A DNA stretch of 29,541 nt from Acetobacteraceae bacterium. GTDB taxonomy: Bacteria > Pseudomonadota > Alphaproteobacteria > Acetobacterales > Acetobacteraceae. The notes beneath the pieces are model-generated. The model was not told where the DNA came from. It ran no database searches and worked only from the letters and a program-made list of their open reading frames with translations. Of this stretch, positions 15,920-23,626 are shown in pieces. Each line of letters opens with the position of its first letter. Within the stretch, counting starts at the first letter, position 1. Made by a program: the position numbers and the translations under genes. The DNA lies in NCBI GenBank assembly GCA_027306955.1, contig DAHUXX010000142.1, positions 1 to 29,541 on the forward strand, read 5' to 3'.

Positions 15920-17146
15920 TCACTGCGGCAGCTTCACGAAGGACGGGAAGGTCATCTTCGCCTTCGCTACATTGGCCGGCCAGATCGGCACCTGCTTGCC
16001 GTCCTGCCACTGCACCACGATGCCGGTGATATAGCCCTTGCCCACCTTGAAGGTGTGCGTGAACGGCGAGGTCTTGCCGTTGAACACATAGCGGCCGATG
16101 GTGCCGACATAGTCTGTCTTTTCCATCGCGGTCACCAGCTTGTCCGGGTTCGTTCCGCCCGCTGCCTTAATCGCGTCGGCGATCATGTAGACGTCGTCAT
16201 AGGACGTGTAGCCGGCATAGGACGGGGTCGCGCCGAACTTCTTCTCATAGTTGTCGCTGAACGGGTTGGTCTTCGGCGTCACCGGCACGCCGGCCGAGGC
16301 CGCGGTCTGGAACACCACGCCGTTGGTCGCGCCGTTGGTGTCCTTCCAGAACGTCGACGTCGTCGCCTGGCTGGAGACGCCGAACATCGGGATCGGCACA
16401 TGCTGCGCCGCCCACTGCACCGTCGGCTGCACGCCGACATGGCTGATGCCGGTAATGATCACATCCGGCTTCTCGCCCTCGATCTTGTTGAAGATGGGCG
16501 TGAAATCCGTGGTGTCCGGCGAGACACGGATATGGTCCACGACCTTGAGGCCGATCTTGGGCAGGCACTTGAGGTATTCGGCGTCGAGCGGCAGCGTCCA
16601 GGCGGCGTCCTCGCTCATCACCACGGCGGTCTTCATGTGGTGCTCATCCACCAACAGATCCTTCGCCGCATCGCACACCGAATCGGCGATGAACGTGGAC
16701 GGGAAGTAGCCGTGGAACACGTACTTCATGTGGTTGTAGTCTTTGTAGATATTATGCGAGATCTCGTCCGAGGCGGCGCCTGGCGTGATCATCGGCATGT
16801 GCAGGCGCGCCGACCACGGCTCGAGCGCCAGCACCACCTCGCTGATATAGCTCGCGATGACGAAGGAGACCTTGTCTTCACGCGCCGCGCGCTGGAAGGC
16901 GCGCACGGCGTCAGTGGCGGAATTGTGGTCGTCGTAGGTGACGATCTCGATCTTGCGCCCCAGCACACCGCCCTCGGCGTTGATTTCGTCGGCGGCGAGC
17001 TGTGCGGCCTTGGGGATCGAGGCGCCGCTGACCGAGGATGCCTCCGCGATCACGCCGATCTTGATCGGCGGCGCGGCCTGGGCAGAATTAAACGCAAGCG
17101 TGGCAAACGCTGCCGTCGCCGGCAGCATCCAGTATTTTCTTTTCAT
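15920..17146 (-). CDS. Periplasmic amide/branched-chain amino-acid ABC transporter substrate-binding protein
   Basis: A 408-residue type I periplasmic binding protein (HAAT/LivJ-like). The signal peptide MKRKYWMLPATAAFATLAF ends at an Ala-Gln-Ala site near residue 24, followed by PPIKIGVIAEASSVSG, the usual first strand and ligand-loop pattern. VLGRKIEIVTYDDHNSATDAV and ITPGAASDEI also fit the family. The start MKRK at 17146 has AGGAAA 5 bases upstream; an 8-codon longer start at 17170 is in frame but would push a charged extension ahead of the signal peptide. The ligand may be an amino acid, urea or amide, and is not resolvable from sequence. It is the first gene of the transport operon. Confidence 0.93.
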   Translation of the reverse strand: MKRKYWMLPATAAFATLAFNSAQAAPPIKIGVIAEASSVSGASIPKAAQLAADEINAEGGVLGRKIEIVTYDDHNSATDAVRAFQRAAREDKVSFVIASYISEVVLALEPWSARLHMPMITPGAASDEISHNIYKDYNHMKYVFHGYFPSTFIADSVCDAAKDLLVDEHHMKTAVVMSEDAAWTLPLDAEYLKCLPKIGLKVVDHIRVSPDTTDFTPIFNKIEGEKPDVIITGISHVGVQPTVQWAAQHVPIPMFGVSSQATTSTFWKDTNGATNGVVFQTAASAGVPVTPKTNPFSDNYEKKFGATPSYAGYTSYDDVYMIADAIKAAGGTNPDKLVTAMEKTDYVGTIGRYVFNGKTSPFTHTFKVGKGYITGIVVQWQDGKQVPIWPANVAKAKMTFPSFVKLPQ

Positions 17147-17179
17147 GTCCGTTTCCTGGTCTTGTGACACGGGAGCGGA

Positions 17180-17210
17180 ATATCAGGCTTGCCGCGCCCG
17201 CGAATGTCAA
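17180..17210 (-). promoter_or_regulatory. Candidate sigma-70-type promoter of the transport operon
   Basis: On the minus strand a perfect TTGACA (-35) occupies 17205-17210, overlapping the glycosyltransferase stop codon. A weak -10 follows at 17-19 base spacing (CCTGAT/TGATAT region, 17180-17187). Initiation would give a leader of about 30 bases before the ATG at 17146. A full -35 match is unusual in DNA this GC-rich; the -10 is poor, so confidence is moderate. Confidence 0.45.
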
Positions 17211-18604
17211 GCCGCGTACGGAATTTTTCCGAAAGCGTCCAGCAGTGCTTGCGCGGTCTGGCGCCACGGCGTCGGCCGGAACCGCGCGCGTATCTCCGCC
17301 TCCCACGCGGCCAGCCCTGCCCGGTCCTCGACCAGCGTGCGCACCGCAGCGACCGCGTCATGCAGGTTGTCGGGGTCGAAATAACGCGCGAGCGTGCCCC
17401 CCGCCTCGGGCAGCGAGGTGGTGCGCGCCACCAGGCACGGCTTGCCGTGCGCCAGGCTCTCCGTCACCGGCAGGCCCCAGCCCTCGTGGAGCGAGGGGAA
17501 GACGGTGAACAATGCCCCCTCGTAGAGCGCCGCCAGCTCGGTATCGGTCGGCGAATCGACGTGGCGGATCATCCCGTCCAGCCAGTCGGCGTTGTCGAGC
17601 TGCTGGATGAAGTCGCCGCTCATCCAGCCCACGCGCCCGGCGAAGACCAGGATCGGGATGCGTTCGCGCGGCAGGTCGGCCAGCAATTCGCGCCACACCC
17701 GGAACAGCAGAACGTGGTTCTTGCGCGGCTCGATGGTGGAGACGAACAGCACGTAACTGCCCGGCTCCGGCAGGTCCGTGCGCCGTGCCCCGGGGTGCGG
17801 CGGACTGGAGAAGCCGGTACCGATCAGCAGCGCCTGCACGGGGGCGGCAAGCGAGAAACCTTCCGCCGCCGCGAACGCCGCGGCATCGCGCGCGCTCGAC
17901 CGCGAGATCGCGAACACAAGGTCGGCGAGCGGCAGGCAGTCCCGCATCCAGTTGCGGAACGTGCGGACCAGGCTTGCGTGGCACCATTCCGGCCGCATCA
18001 CCGGAATCAGGTCATAGACGAGCACGCCCACGCGCGCACCGCGTGCCCGCACCGCCGCGAGCCGCTGCTCATAGAACGGGTACCAGGGCGAGCCGAGAAC
18101 GAGGAACAGATCGCCGGGCGCGATCTCGCCGAGCACGTCGGCTCCCGGCGTGCTCGCCGCCGCGCGGTACGCCACGCGCTGGCGCAAGCGCTGCACCGCG
18201 AGCCGCATCGCGGCCAGCGCCGCTTCGCCGAAGCCCTGCGCCGCGTCGCGTTGCGCTCGCAGTCCGCGCATCAGCGGAATCTGCACGGCGGAGGGAAAGC
18301 GAAAGGCCAGGCGTCGCAGCCGACCGCGCAGTCCGGCATCGGTGGAGGTCGGCGCCGCCTTCCCTCTGCCCGCCGCCGCGGCCGGGCGGTCCATGCGCGC
18401 GAAGGTGGCGCGGACCTCCTGCCACGCGATCTCGGTCAGGCTGGGCGGCGCGAGGTGGCGGAGGAAACGCACATTCTCGCCCGTGATCGCCACGAGTTCC
18501 TGGTAAATCTCGAAGGCCAGGCGCTGGATGCCGGAAACACGCTGGCCGGTCTGTGCGTAGGTGAACAGATCCTCGACGTCGATCCAGATGCGCCCGCCGC
18601 TCAC
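17207..18604 (-). CDS. Glycosyltransferase family 4 protein
   Basis: A 465-residue GT-B fold glycosyltransferase. The C-terminal half shows VSTIEPRKNH (292-297) and the family 4 nucleotide-sugar E-x7-E motif in HEGWGLPVTESLAHGKPC (Glu374, Glu382). The N-terminal half starts WIDVEDLFTYAQTGQRVSGIQR, typical of group-1 transferases acting on cell-surface glycans. The acceptor and donor are unknown. The start is GTG at 18604, overlapping the threonine dehydratase stop by 4 bases (GTGA), so it is translated with a metabolic gene and has no sugar-pathway neighbours. The stop overlaps the transport-operon -35 box. Confidence 0.9.
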   Translation of the reverse strand: MSGGRIWIDVEDLFTYAQTGQRVSGIQRLAFEIYQELVAITGENVRFLRHLAPPSLTEIAWQEVRATFARMDRPAAAAGRGKAAPTSTDAGLRGRLRRLAFRFPSAVQIPLMRGLRAQRDAAQGFGEAALAAMRLAVQRLRQRVAYRAAASTPGADVLGEIAPGDLFLVLGSPWYPFYEQRLAAVRARGARVGVLVYDLIPVMRPEWCHASLVRTFRNWMRDCLPLADLVFAISRSSARDAAAFAAAEGFSLAAPVQALLIGTGFSSPPHPGARRTDLPEPGSYVLFVSTIEPRKNHVLLFRVWRELLADLPRERIPILVFAGRVGWMSGDFIQQLDNADWLDGMIRHVDSPTDTELAALYEGALFTVFPSLHEGWGLPVTESLAHGKPCLVARTTSLPEAGGTLARYFDPDNLHDAVAAVRTLVEDRAGLAAWEAEIRARFRPTPWRQTAQALLDAFGKIPYAA

Positions 18605-19797
18605 GCCCGGCGCACCGTGTAGCGGCTCTCCAGCGCCGCCACGATCTCGCCCGCATGGGTCGAATCCCGTGCCTCGAACATCACCTCGAGCTGGGCTGCC
18701 TGCACCGAGGGCGCGGCGAACAGGCGGTGATGCGAGACGTCGATGATGTTGCCGCCAGCTTCACCGATCGTGCCGGCGATGTCCGCGAGCACGCCGGGCC
18801 GGTCGGGGATTTCCAGGATCAGTCGCGTCAGCCGCCCGTCGCGCAACAGGTTACGCAGCATCACGTTGGCATGGATGCGGCTGTCGATGTTGCCGCCGCA
18901 GACCGGCACGCCGACCTTTCGCCCCGCGAACCGTTCCGGGAACGCAAGCATCGCCGCGACGCCCGCGGCGCCGGCGCCCTCTGCGACCTGCTTCGCCTCT
19001 TCCGCGAGCAGCGCGATCGCTGCCTCCACCGCGCGTTCCGGCACCACCAGCACATCGGCGACATGGGCGCGGATCGCGGCGAACGGCCTCTCACCGATAT
19101 CGCGCACCGCGATCCCCTCGGCGATCGTCGCCCCACCCACCGAGACCGGCTGGCCCGCGAGGCGCTGCGCCAGTGCCGCGTAGGCCGCGACCTCCACGCC
19201 CACCACCTCGATCCCCGGCTTTATGGCCGAGGCCGCGACCGCGCAGCCGGCGATCAGCCCGCCGCCGCCCACCGGGATCGCGAGCATGTCGAGCGCCGGG
19301 AAATCAGCAAGCAGCTCCAGCGCCAGCGTGCCCTGGCCAGCCATCACCCCGTCGTCGTCGTAGGGGTGGATAAAGACCAGGCCTTCCTCCGCCGCGAGCT
19401 TGTGCGCGTGTTCCGCGGCCTCGGCCAGTGTCTCGCCATGCAGCACCACGCGCGCCCCCCAGCCCTGGGTGCGCACCACCTTGGTCGAGGGCGTGTGCTT
19501 CGGCATCACGATCGTGGCATTGATGCCGAACAGGCTCGCATGCCGCGCCACCGCCTGCGCATGGTTGCCCGCGGACATCGCGACCACGCCGCGGGCGCGC
19601 TCCGCGTCGGAAAGCAGCGACAGCCGGTTGGCCGCGCCGCGCTCCTTGAACGCGCCGGTCGCCTGCAGGTTCTCGAGCTTGAGCACCACCTCGGCGCCTA
19701 CCTGGCGGGAGATCGCGGCGCTGGGCACGGCGGGAGTGCGCAGCACCCGCCCCTCGATGCGGGCGGCCGCCGCGCGCACATCCGCGAGCGTGATCAT
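18601..19797 (-). CDS. ilvA: Threonine ammonia-lyase (threonine dehydratase) with C-terminal ACT domain
   Basis: A 398-residue PLP enzyme converting threonine to 2-oxobutyrate and ammonia, which feeds isoleucine synthesis. The PLP lysine is Lys51 in TGAFKERGA; SAGNHAQ (75-81) and VGGGGLIAG (around 176-184) are the substrate and phosphate loops. Residues 325-398 form a single ACT-like domain (LILEIPDRPGVLADIAGTIG). One-ACT forms of this length are the short biosynthetic/TdcB-like type rather than the long two-ACT IlvA. The gene symbol follows the general name; catabolic tdcB is the alternative. It starts 7 bases after the greA stop and is coupled to the glycosyltransferase gene. Confidence 0.92.
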   Translation of the reverse strand: MITLADVRAAAARIEGRVLRTPAVPSAAISRQVGAEVVLKLENLQATGAFKERGAANRLSLLSDAERARGVVAMSAGNHAQAVARHASLFGINATIVMPKHTPSTKVVRTQGWGARVVLHGETLAEAAEHAHKLAAEEGLVFIHPYDDDGVMAGQGTLALELLADFPALDMLAIPVGGGGLIAGCAVAASAIKPGIEVVGVEVAAYAALAQRLAGQPVSVGGATIAEGIAVRDIGERPFAAIRAHVADVLVVPERAVEAAIALLAEEAKQVAEGAGAAGVAAMLAFPERFAGRKVGVPVCGGNIDSRIHANVMLRNLLRDGRLTRLILEIPDRPGVLADIAGTIGEAGGNIIDVSHHRLFAAPSVQAAQLEVMFEARDSTHAGEIVAALESRYTVRRA

Positions 19798-19804
19798 CGC
19801 CCGC

Positions 19805-20278
19805 TCAGCGGTAATCGACCGCGAGAATCTCGTAGCTGCGGTCCCCGCCCGGCGCGGGGACGGAGACGGTGTCGCCCGCCTTCTTGCCGATCAGCGCCTT
19901 GGCGAGCGGCGACGAGATGGAGATCCGCTTCTCCTTAATGTCCGCCTCGTGCACGCCCACGATCTGGTAGAGCGATTCCTGCTCCGTCTCCTCGTCCACC
20001 AGGCGCACATGAGCCCCGAATTTCACGTGCGCGCCGGAGAGCGAGGCGGGGTCGATCACCTCGGCGGCCGAAACGATCTCCTCGAGTTCGGCGATGCGCC
20101 CCTCGATGAAGCTCTGGCGTTCGCGCGCCGCGTGGTACTCGGCGTTTTCGGAAAGGTCGCCGTGGCTGCGCGCCTCGGCGATGGCGCGGATAATCGCCGG
20201 CCGCTCGATGCTTTTCAGCATGCGCAGCTCATCCTCCAGGCGCTGCAGCCCCGACCCGGTCATGGGAAATTTCTGCAC
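19805..20278 (-). CDS. greA: Transcription elongation factor GreA
   Basis: 157 residues with the N-terminal coiled-coil finger (LQRLEDELRMLKSIERPAII) whose tip motif GDLSENAEYHAARERQ carries the acidic residues that stimulate RNA polymerase transcript cleavage. The C-terminal FKBP-like domain (ISSPLAKALIGKKAGD) binds polymerase. The start chosen is GTG at 20278, giving MQKFPMT, like the E. coli MQAIPMT, with GAGG 6 bases upstream. A TTG five codons earlier (20293) is possible but lacks this spacing. The gene lies between carB, about 105 bases upstream, and ilvA, 7 bases downstream. Confidence 0.95.
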   Translation of the reverse strand: MQKFPMTGSGLQRLEDELRMLKSIERPAIIRAIAEARSHGDLSENAEYHAARERQSFIEGRIAELEEIVSAAEVIDPASLSGAHVKFGAHVRLVDEETEQESLYQIVGVHEADIKEKRISISSPLAKALIGKKAGDTVSVPAPGGDRSYEILAVDYR

Positions 20279-20284
20279 GTCGAA

Positions 20285-20288
20285 CCTC
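20285..20288 (-). promoter_or_regulatory. Ribosome binding site deciding the greA GTG start
   Basis: GAGG on the minus strand, 6 bases ahead of GTG at 20278. It supports the family-like N-terminus MQKFPMT over the TTG at 20293. Confidence 0.6.
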
Positions 20289-20383
20289 GGCAACTCGCAG
20301 TTGGTGGCAGGCGTCTCGTCGGTTTTCCAGTGATTCCGCCAAACCCTTACGGCCCCAGGGGTCGCCCCGAAGCCGCCGGCCGG

Positions 20384-23300
20384 TCAGAATGACCGCCGAA
20401 AATAGGCCTGCAACGGCGCGACTTCAAGGGAGCCGGAGCGAAGGGCGGCGATCGCGTGCGCCGCGGCCCTGGCCCCGGCCATCGTCGTGTAGTGCGGCAC
20501 GCCATGGGTCAGGGCGCTGCGGCGGATGTCGAAGCTGTCCTCGACCGACTGTGCGCCAGAGGCGGTGTTGACCACGAGCTGCACCTCGCCCGAGCGGATC
20601 GCGTCCACGCAATGCGGCCGGCCTTCCAGCACCTTGTTCACCACCTCCGCCTCGATCCCCGCCTCGCGCAGCTTCTGCGCGGTGCCGCGCGTGGCCACGA
20701 TGGCAAAGCCCAGCTCGGCGAGCCGCCGCGCGACCCCCACCGCCGCCGCCTTATCGGAATCGCGAACCGAGATGAAGGCGCGCCCGCTCTCGGGCAGCCG
20801 CACGCCCGCGCCCATCTGACTCTTGAGGAAGGCGCGCGGGAAGCTGGTGTCGAGCCCCATCACCTCGCCCGTCGATTTCATTTCGGGGCCGAGGATCACG
20901 TCCACGTCAGGGAACCGCGCGAAGGGGAACACCGCCTCCTTCACCGCGACGTGCGGCACCAGCGCCGTGTCGTCGAGCGTGAACTCGGAGAGCTTCGCGC
21001 CGGCCATCACGCGCGCGCCGATCTTGGCCACCGGCAGCCCCGTCGCCTTGGCGACGAAGGGCACGGTGCGTGAGGCCCGCGGATTGACCTCGAGCACGAA
21101 CACCTCGTCGCCCTTGATCGCGTACTGTACGTTCATCAGGCCGACGATCCCGAGCGCCCTGGCCATCGCCACCGTCTCGGCCTTGAGCTCGGCGACCATC
21201 GCGGGCGACAGCGTGTAGGGCGGCAGCGCGCAGGCGGAATCGCCGGAATGGATGCCCGCCTCCTCGATGTGCTCCATCACGCCGGCGACGTGGACGTTCT
21301 CGCCGTCCGCGATGCAGTCCACGTCCACCTCGATCGCATCGTTCAAATAACGATCGATCAGCACCGGATTGTCGCCCGAGACTCGCACCGCCTCTCGCAT
21401 GTAGCGCGCGAGCGCCGTGCGGTCGTGCACGATCTCCATCGCCCGCCCGCCCAGCACATAGGACGGGCGGATCACCACCGGGTAGCCAATGCGCTCGGCC
21501 ACCGCCTCCGCCTCCTCGGTGCTGCGCGCGGTGCCGTTCTCCGGCTGGCGCAGGCCGAGCGACTGCAACAGCTTCTGGAACCGCTCGCGGTCCTCGGCGA
21601 TGTCGATCGCGTCCGCGGAGGTGCCGAGGATCGGAATCCCAGCCTTCGCCAGTGCCTGCGACAGCTTGAGCGGCGTCTGCCCGCCATACTGCACGATGCA
21701 GCCGAGCAGCCGCCCCTGCTGCTGCTCGGTCGCGATCAGCGCGGTCACGTCCTCGGCGGTCAGCGGCTCAAAATAAAGCCGGTCGGAGGTGTCGTAGTCC
21801 GTCGAGACCGTTTCGGGGTTGCAATTGACCATGATGGTCTCGAACCCTGCCTCGCGCAGCGCATAGGCGGCGTGCACGCAGCAATAGTCGAACTCGATAC
21901 CCTGGCCGATCCGGTTCGGCCCGCCGCCAAGGATCACGACCTTGTCGCGCGCGGTGGGTTCGGCCTCGCAGACCGGCGCCTCATAGCCGCCCTCGTAGGT
22001 CGAATACATGTAGGGCGTCGCAGAGGCGAACTCGGCCGCGCATGTGTCGATGCGCCGGTAGACCGGTCGCACCCCCAGCTTCAGGCGATGTTTCGTAACC
22101 GCATCGGTCGTCGTCCCCGCGAGCCGCGCCAGCTGCACATCCGAGAAGCCGAGTGCCTTGATCTGGCGCATTGCCCGCGCGTCGCGTGGCAGCCCGCCCT
22201 CGGCGATCTCGCGCTCGGCCTCCACCACCGCCTGGAGCTGGCGCAGGAACCACGGATCGAACCGCGCCTTGTCGTGGATATCCTCCACCGAAAGTCCCGC
22301 GCGCAGCGCCTGTGCCGCCATCAGCAGTCGCTCCGGCCGCGGCGAGGAAAGCACGGCGCGATACGCGTCGGCACCCCCATCGCCAGGCGGCTCCATGGGG
22401 TCGAGGCCCGAAAGCCCCGTCTCCATGCTGCGCAGTCCCTTCTGCAGGGCCTCGGCGAAGTTGCGCCCGATCGCCATCGCCTCGCCCACCGACTTCATCG
22501 ACGTCGTTAGCAGCGCCGGCGTGCCGGGAAATTTCTCGAAGGTGAAGCGCGGAATCTTCACCACCACGTAGTCGATCGTCGGCTCGAAGCTCGCCGGCGT
22601 CGTCTTGGTGATGTCGTTGGCGAGTTCATCGAGTGTGTAGCCCACGGCGAGCTTCGCCGCGACCTTGGCAATGGGGAACCCCGTCGCCTTCGAGGCCAGC
22701 GCCGAGGAGCGCGAGACGCGCGGGTTCATCTCGATCACCAGCATCCGCCCGTCCGCGGGGTTGATCGCGAACTGCACGTTCGACCCACCGGTATCCACGC
22801 CGATCGCGCGCAGGCAGGCGATTGAGGCATCGCGCATGCGCTGATATTCCTTGTCCGTCAGCGTCAGCGCTGGTGCCACCGTCACGGAGTCGCCGGTGTG
22901 GATGCCCATCGGATCGACATTCTCGATGGAGCAGACGATGATGCAGTTGTCCGCCCGGTCGCGGACCACCTCCATCTCGAACTCCTTCCACCCCAGCACG
23001 CTTTCCTCGATCAGCACCTCGGTCGTCGGCGATGCGTCGAGACCGCCGGTCACGATGCGCTCGAACTCCTCGCGGTTGTAGGCGATGCCGCCACCGGTAC
23101 CGCCGAGCGTGAAGGACGGGCGGATTACCGCCGGAAGCCCGACCTCGGCCAACGCCGAGCGGGCCTCGTCCATCGAATGCGCAATGGCGCTTTTCGGACT
23201 CTCGATGCCGATCGCCGCCATCGCGTCGCGGAACTTGAGCCGGTCCTCGGCGCGGTCGATCACCTCCGCGCGCGCCCCTATCAGTTCGACTCCGAGACGT

Positions 23301-23626
23301 TCCAGCGTGCCGTCCGCGGCGAGCTTCATCGCGGTGTTGAGCGCGGTCTGTCCGCCCATCGTCGGCAGCAGCGCATCGGGTTTCTCGCGCTCGATGATGC
23401 GCGTCACCACCTCGGGCGTGATCGGCTCGACATAGGTCGCATCCGCGAGGCCCGGATCGGTCATGATCGTCGCCGGGTTGGAGTTCACCAGAACCACCCG
23501 GTAACCCTCCTCGCGCAGCGCCTTGCACGCCTGCGCACCGGAATAGTCGAACTCGCAGGCCTGGCCGATCACGATCGGCCCCGCCCCGATGATCATGATG
23601 GATTCGATGTCGTTACGCCTGGGCAT
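20384..23626 (-). CDS. carB: Carbamoyl-phosphate synthase large subunit
   Basis: A 1080-residue subunit (E. coli CarB has 1073) that makes carbamoyl phosphate from ammonia, bicarbonate and two ATP for pyrimidine and arginine synthesis. The N-terminus IESIMIIGAGPIVIGQACEFDYSG, the first ATP-grasp half (IIEREKPDALLPTMGGQTALN), a matching second half from GGGPNRIGQGIEFDYCC, and a C-terminal MGS-like allosteric domain are all in order. The true start ATG at 23626 shares its base with the carA stop (TGATG). A much longer open frame upstream is non-coding shadow of carA. A short 6-bp hairpin (20381-20395) spans the stop codon. Confidence 0.98.
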   Translation of the reverse strand: MPRRNDIESIMIIGAGPIVIGQACEFDYSGAQACKALREEGYRVVLVNSNPATIMTDPGLADATYVEPITPEVVTRIIEREKPDALLPTMGGQTALNTAMKLAADGTLERLGVELIGARAEVIDRAEDRLKFRDAMAAIGIESPKSAIAHSMDEARSALAEVGLPAVIRPSFTLGGTGGGIAYNREEFERIVTGGLDASPTTEVLIEESVLGWKEFEMEVVRDRADNCIIVCSIENVDPMGIHTGDSVTVAPALTLTDKEYQRMRDASIACLRAIGVDTGGSNVQFAINPADGRMLVIEMNPRVSRSSALASKATGFPIAKVAAKLAVGYTLDELANDITKTTPASFEPTIDYVVVKIPRFTFEKFPGTPALLTTSMKSVGEAMAIGRNFAEALQKGLRSMETGLSGLDPMEPPGDGGADAYRAVLSSPRPERLLMAAQALRAGLSVEDIHDKARFDPWFLRQLQAVVEAEREIAEGGLPRDARAMRQIKALGFSDVQLARLAGTTTDAVTKHRLKLGVRPVYRRIDTCAAEFASATPYMYSTYEGGYEAPVCEAEPTARDKVVILGGGPNRIGQGIEFDYCCVHAAYALREAGFETIMVNCNPETVSTDYDTSDRLYFEPLTAEDVTALIATEQQQGRLLGCIVQYGGQTPLKLSQALAKAGIPILGTSADAIDIAEDRERFQKLLQSLGLRQPENGTARSTEEAEAVAERIGYPVVIRPSYVLGGRAMEIVHDRTALARYMREAVRVSGDNPVLIDRYLNDAIEVDVDCIADGENVHVAGVMEHIEEAGIHSGDSACALPPYTLSPAMVAELKAETVAMARALGIVGLMNVQYAIKGDEVFVLEVNPRASRTVPFVAKATGLPVAKIGARVMAGAKLSEFTLDDTALVPHVAVKEAVFPFARFPDVDVILGPEMKSTGEVMGLDTSFPRAFLKSQMGAGVRLPESGRAFISVRDSDKAAAVGVARRLAELGFAIVATRGTAQKLREAGIEAEVVNKVLEGRPHCVDAIRSGEVQLVVNTASGAQSVEDSFDIRRSALTHGVPHYTTMAGARAAAHAIAALRSGSLEVAPLQAYFRRSF

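Noticed and set aside
20381..20395. Hairpin across the carB stop as a terminator
   Set aside because: Only a 6-bp stem with no T-run; probably chance in GC-rich DNA.
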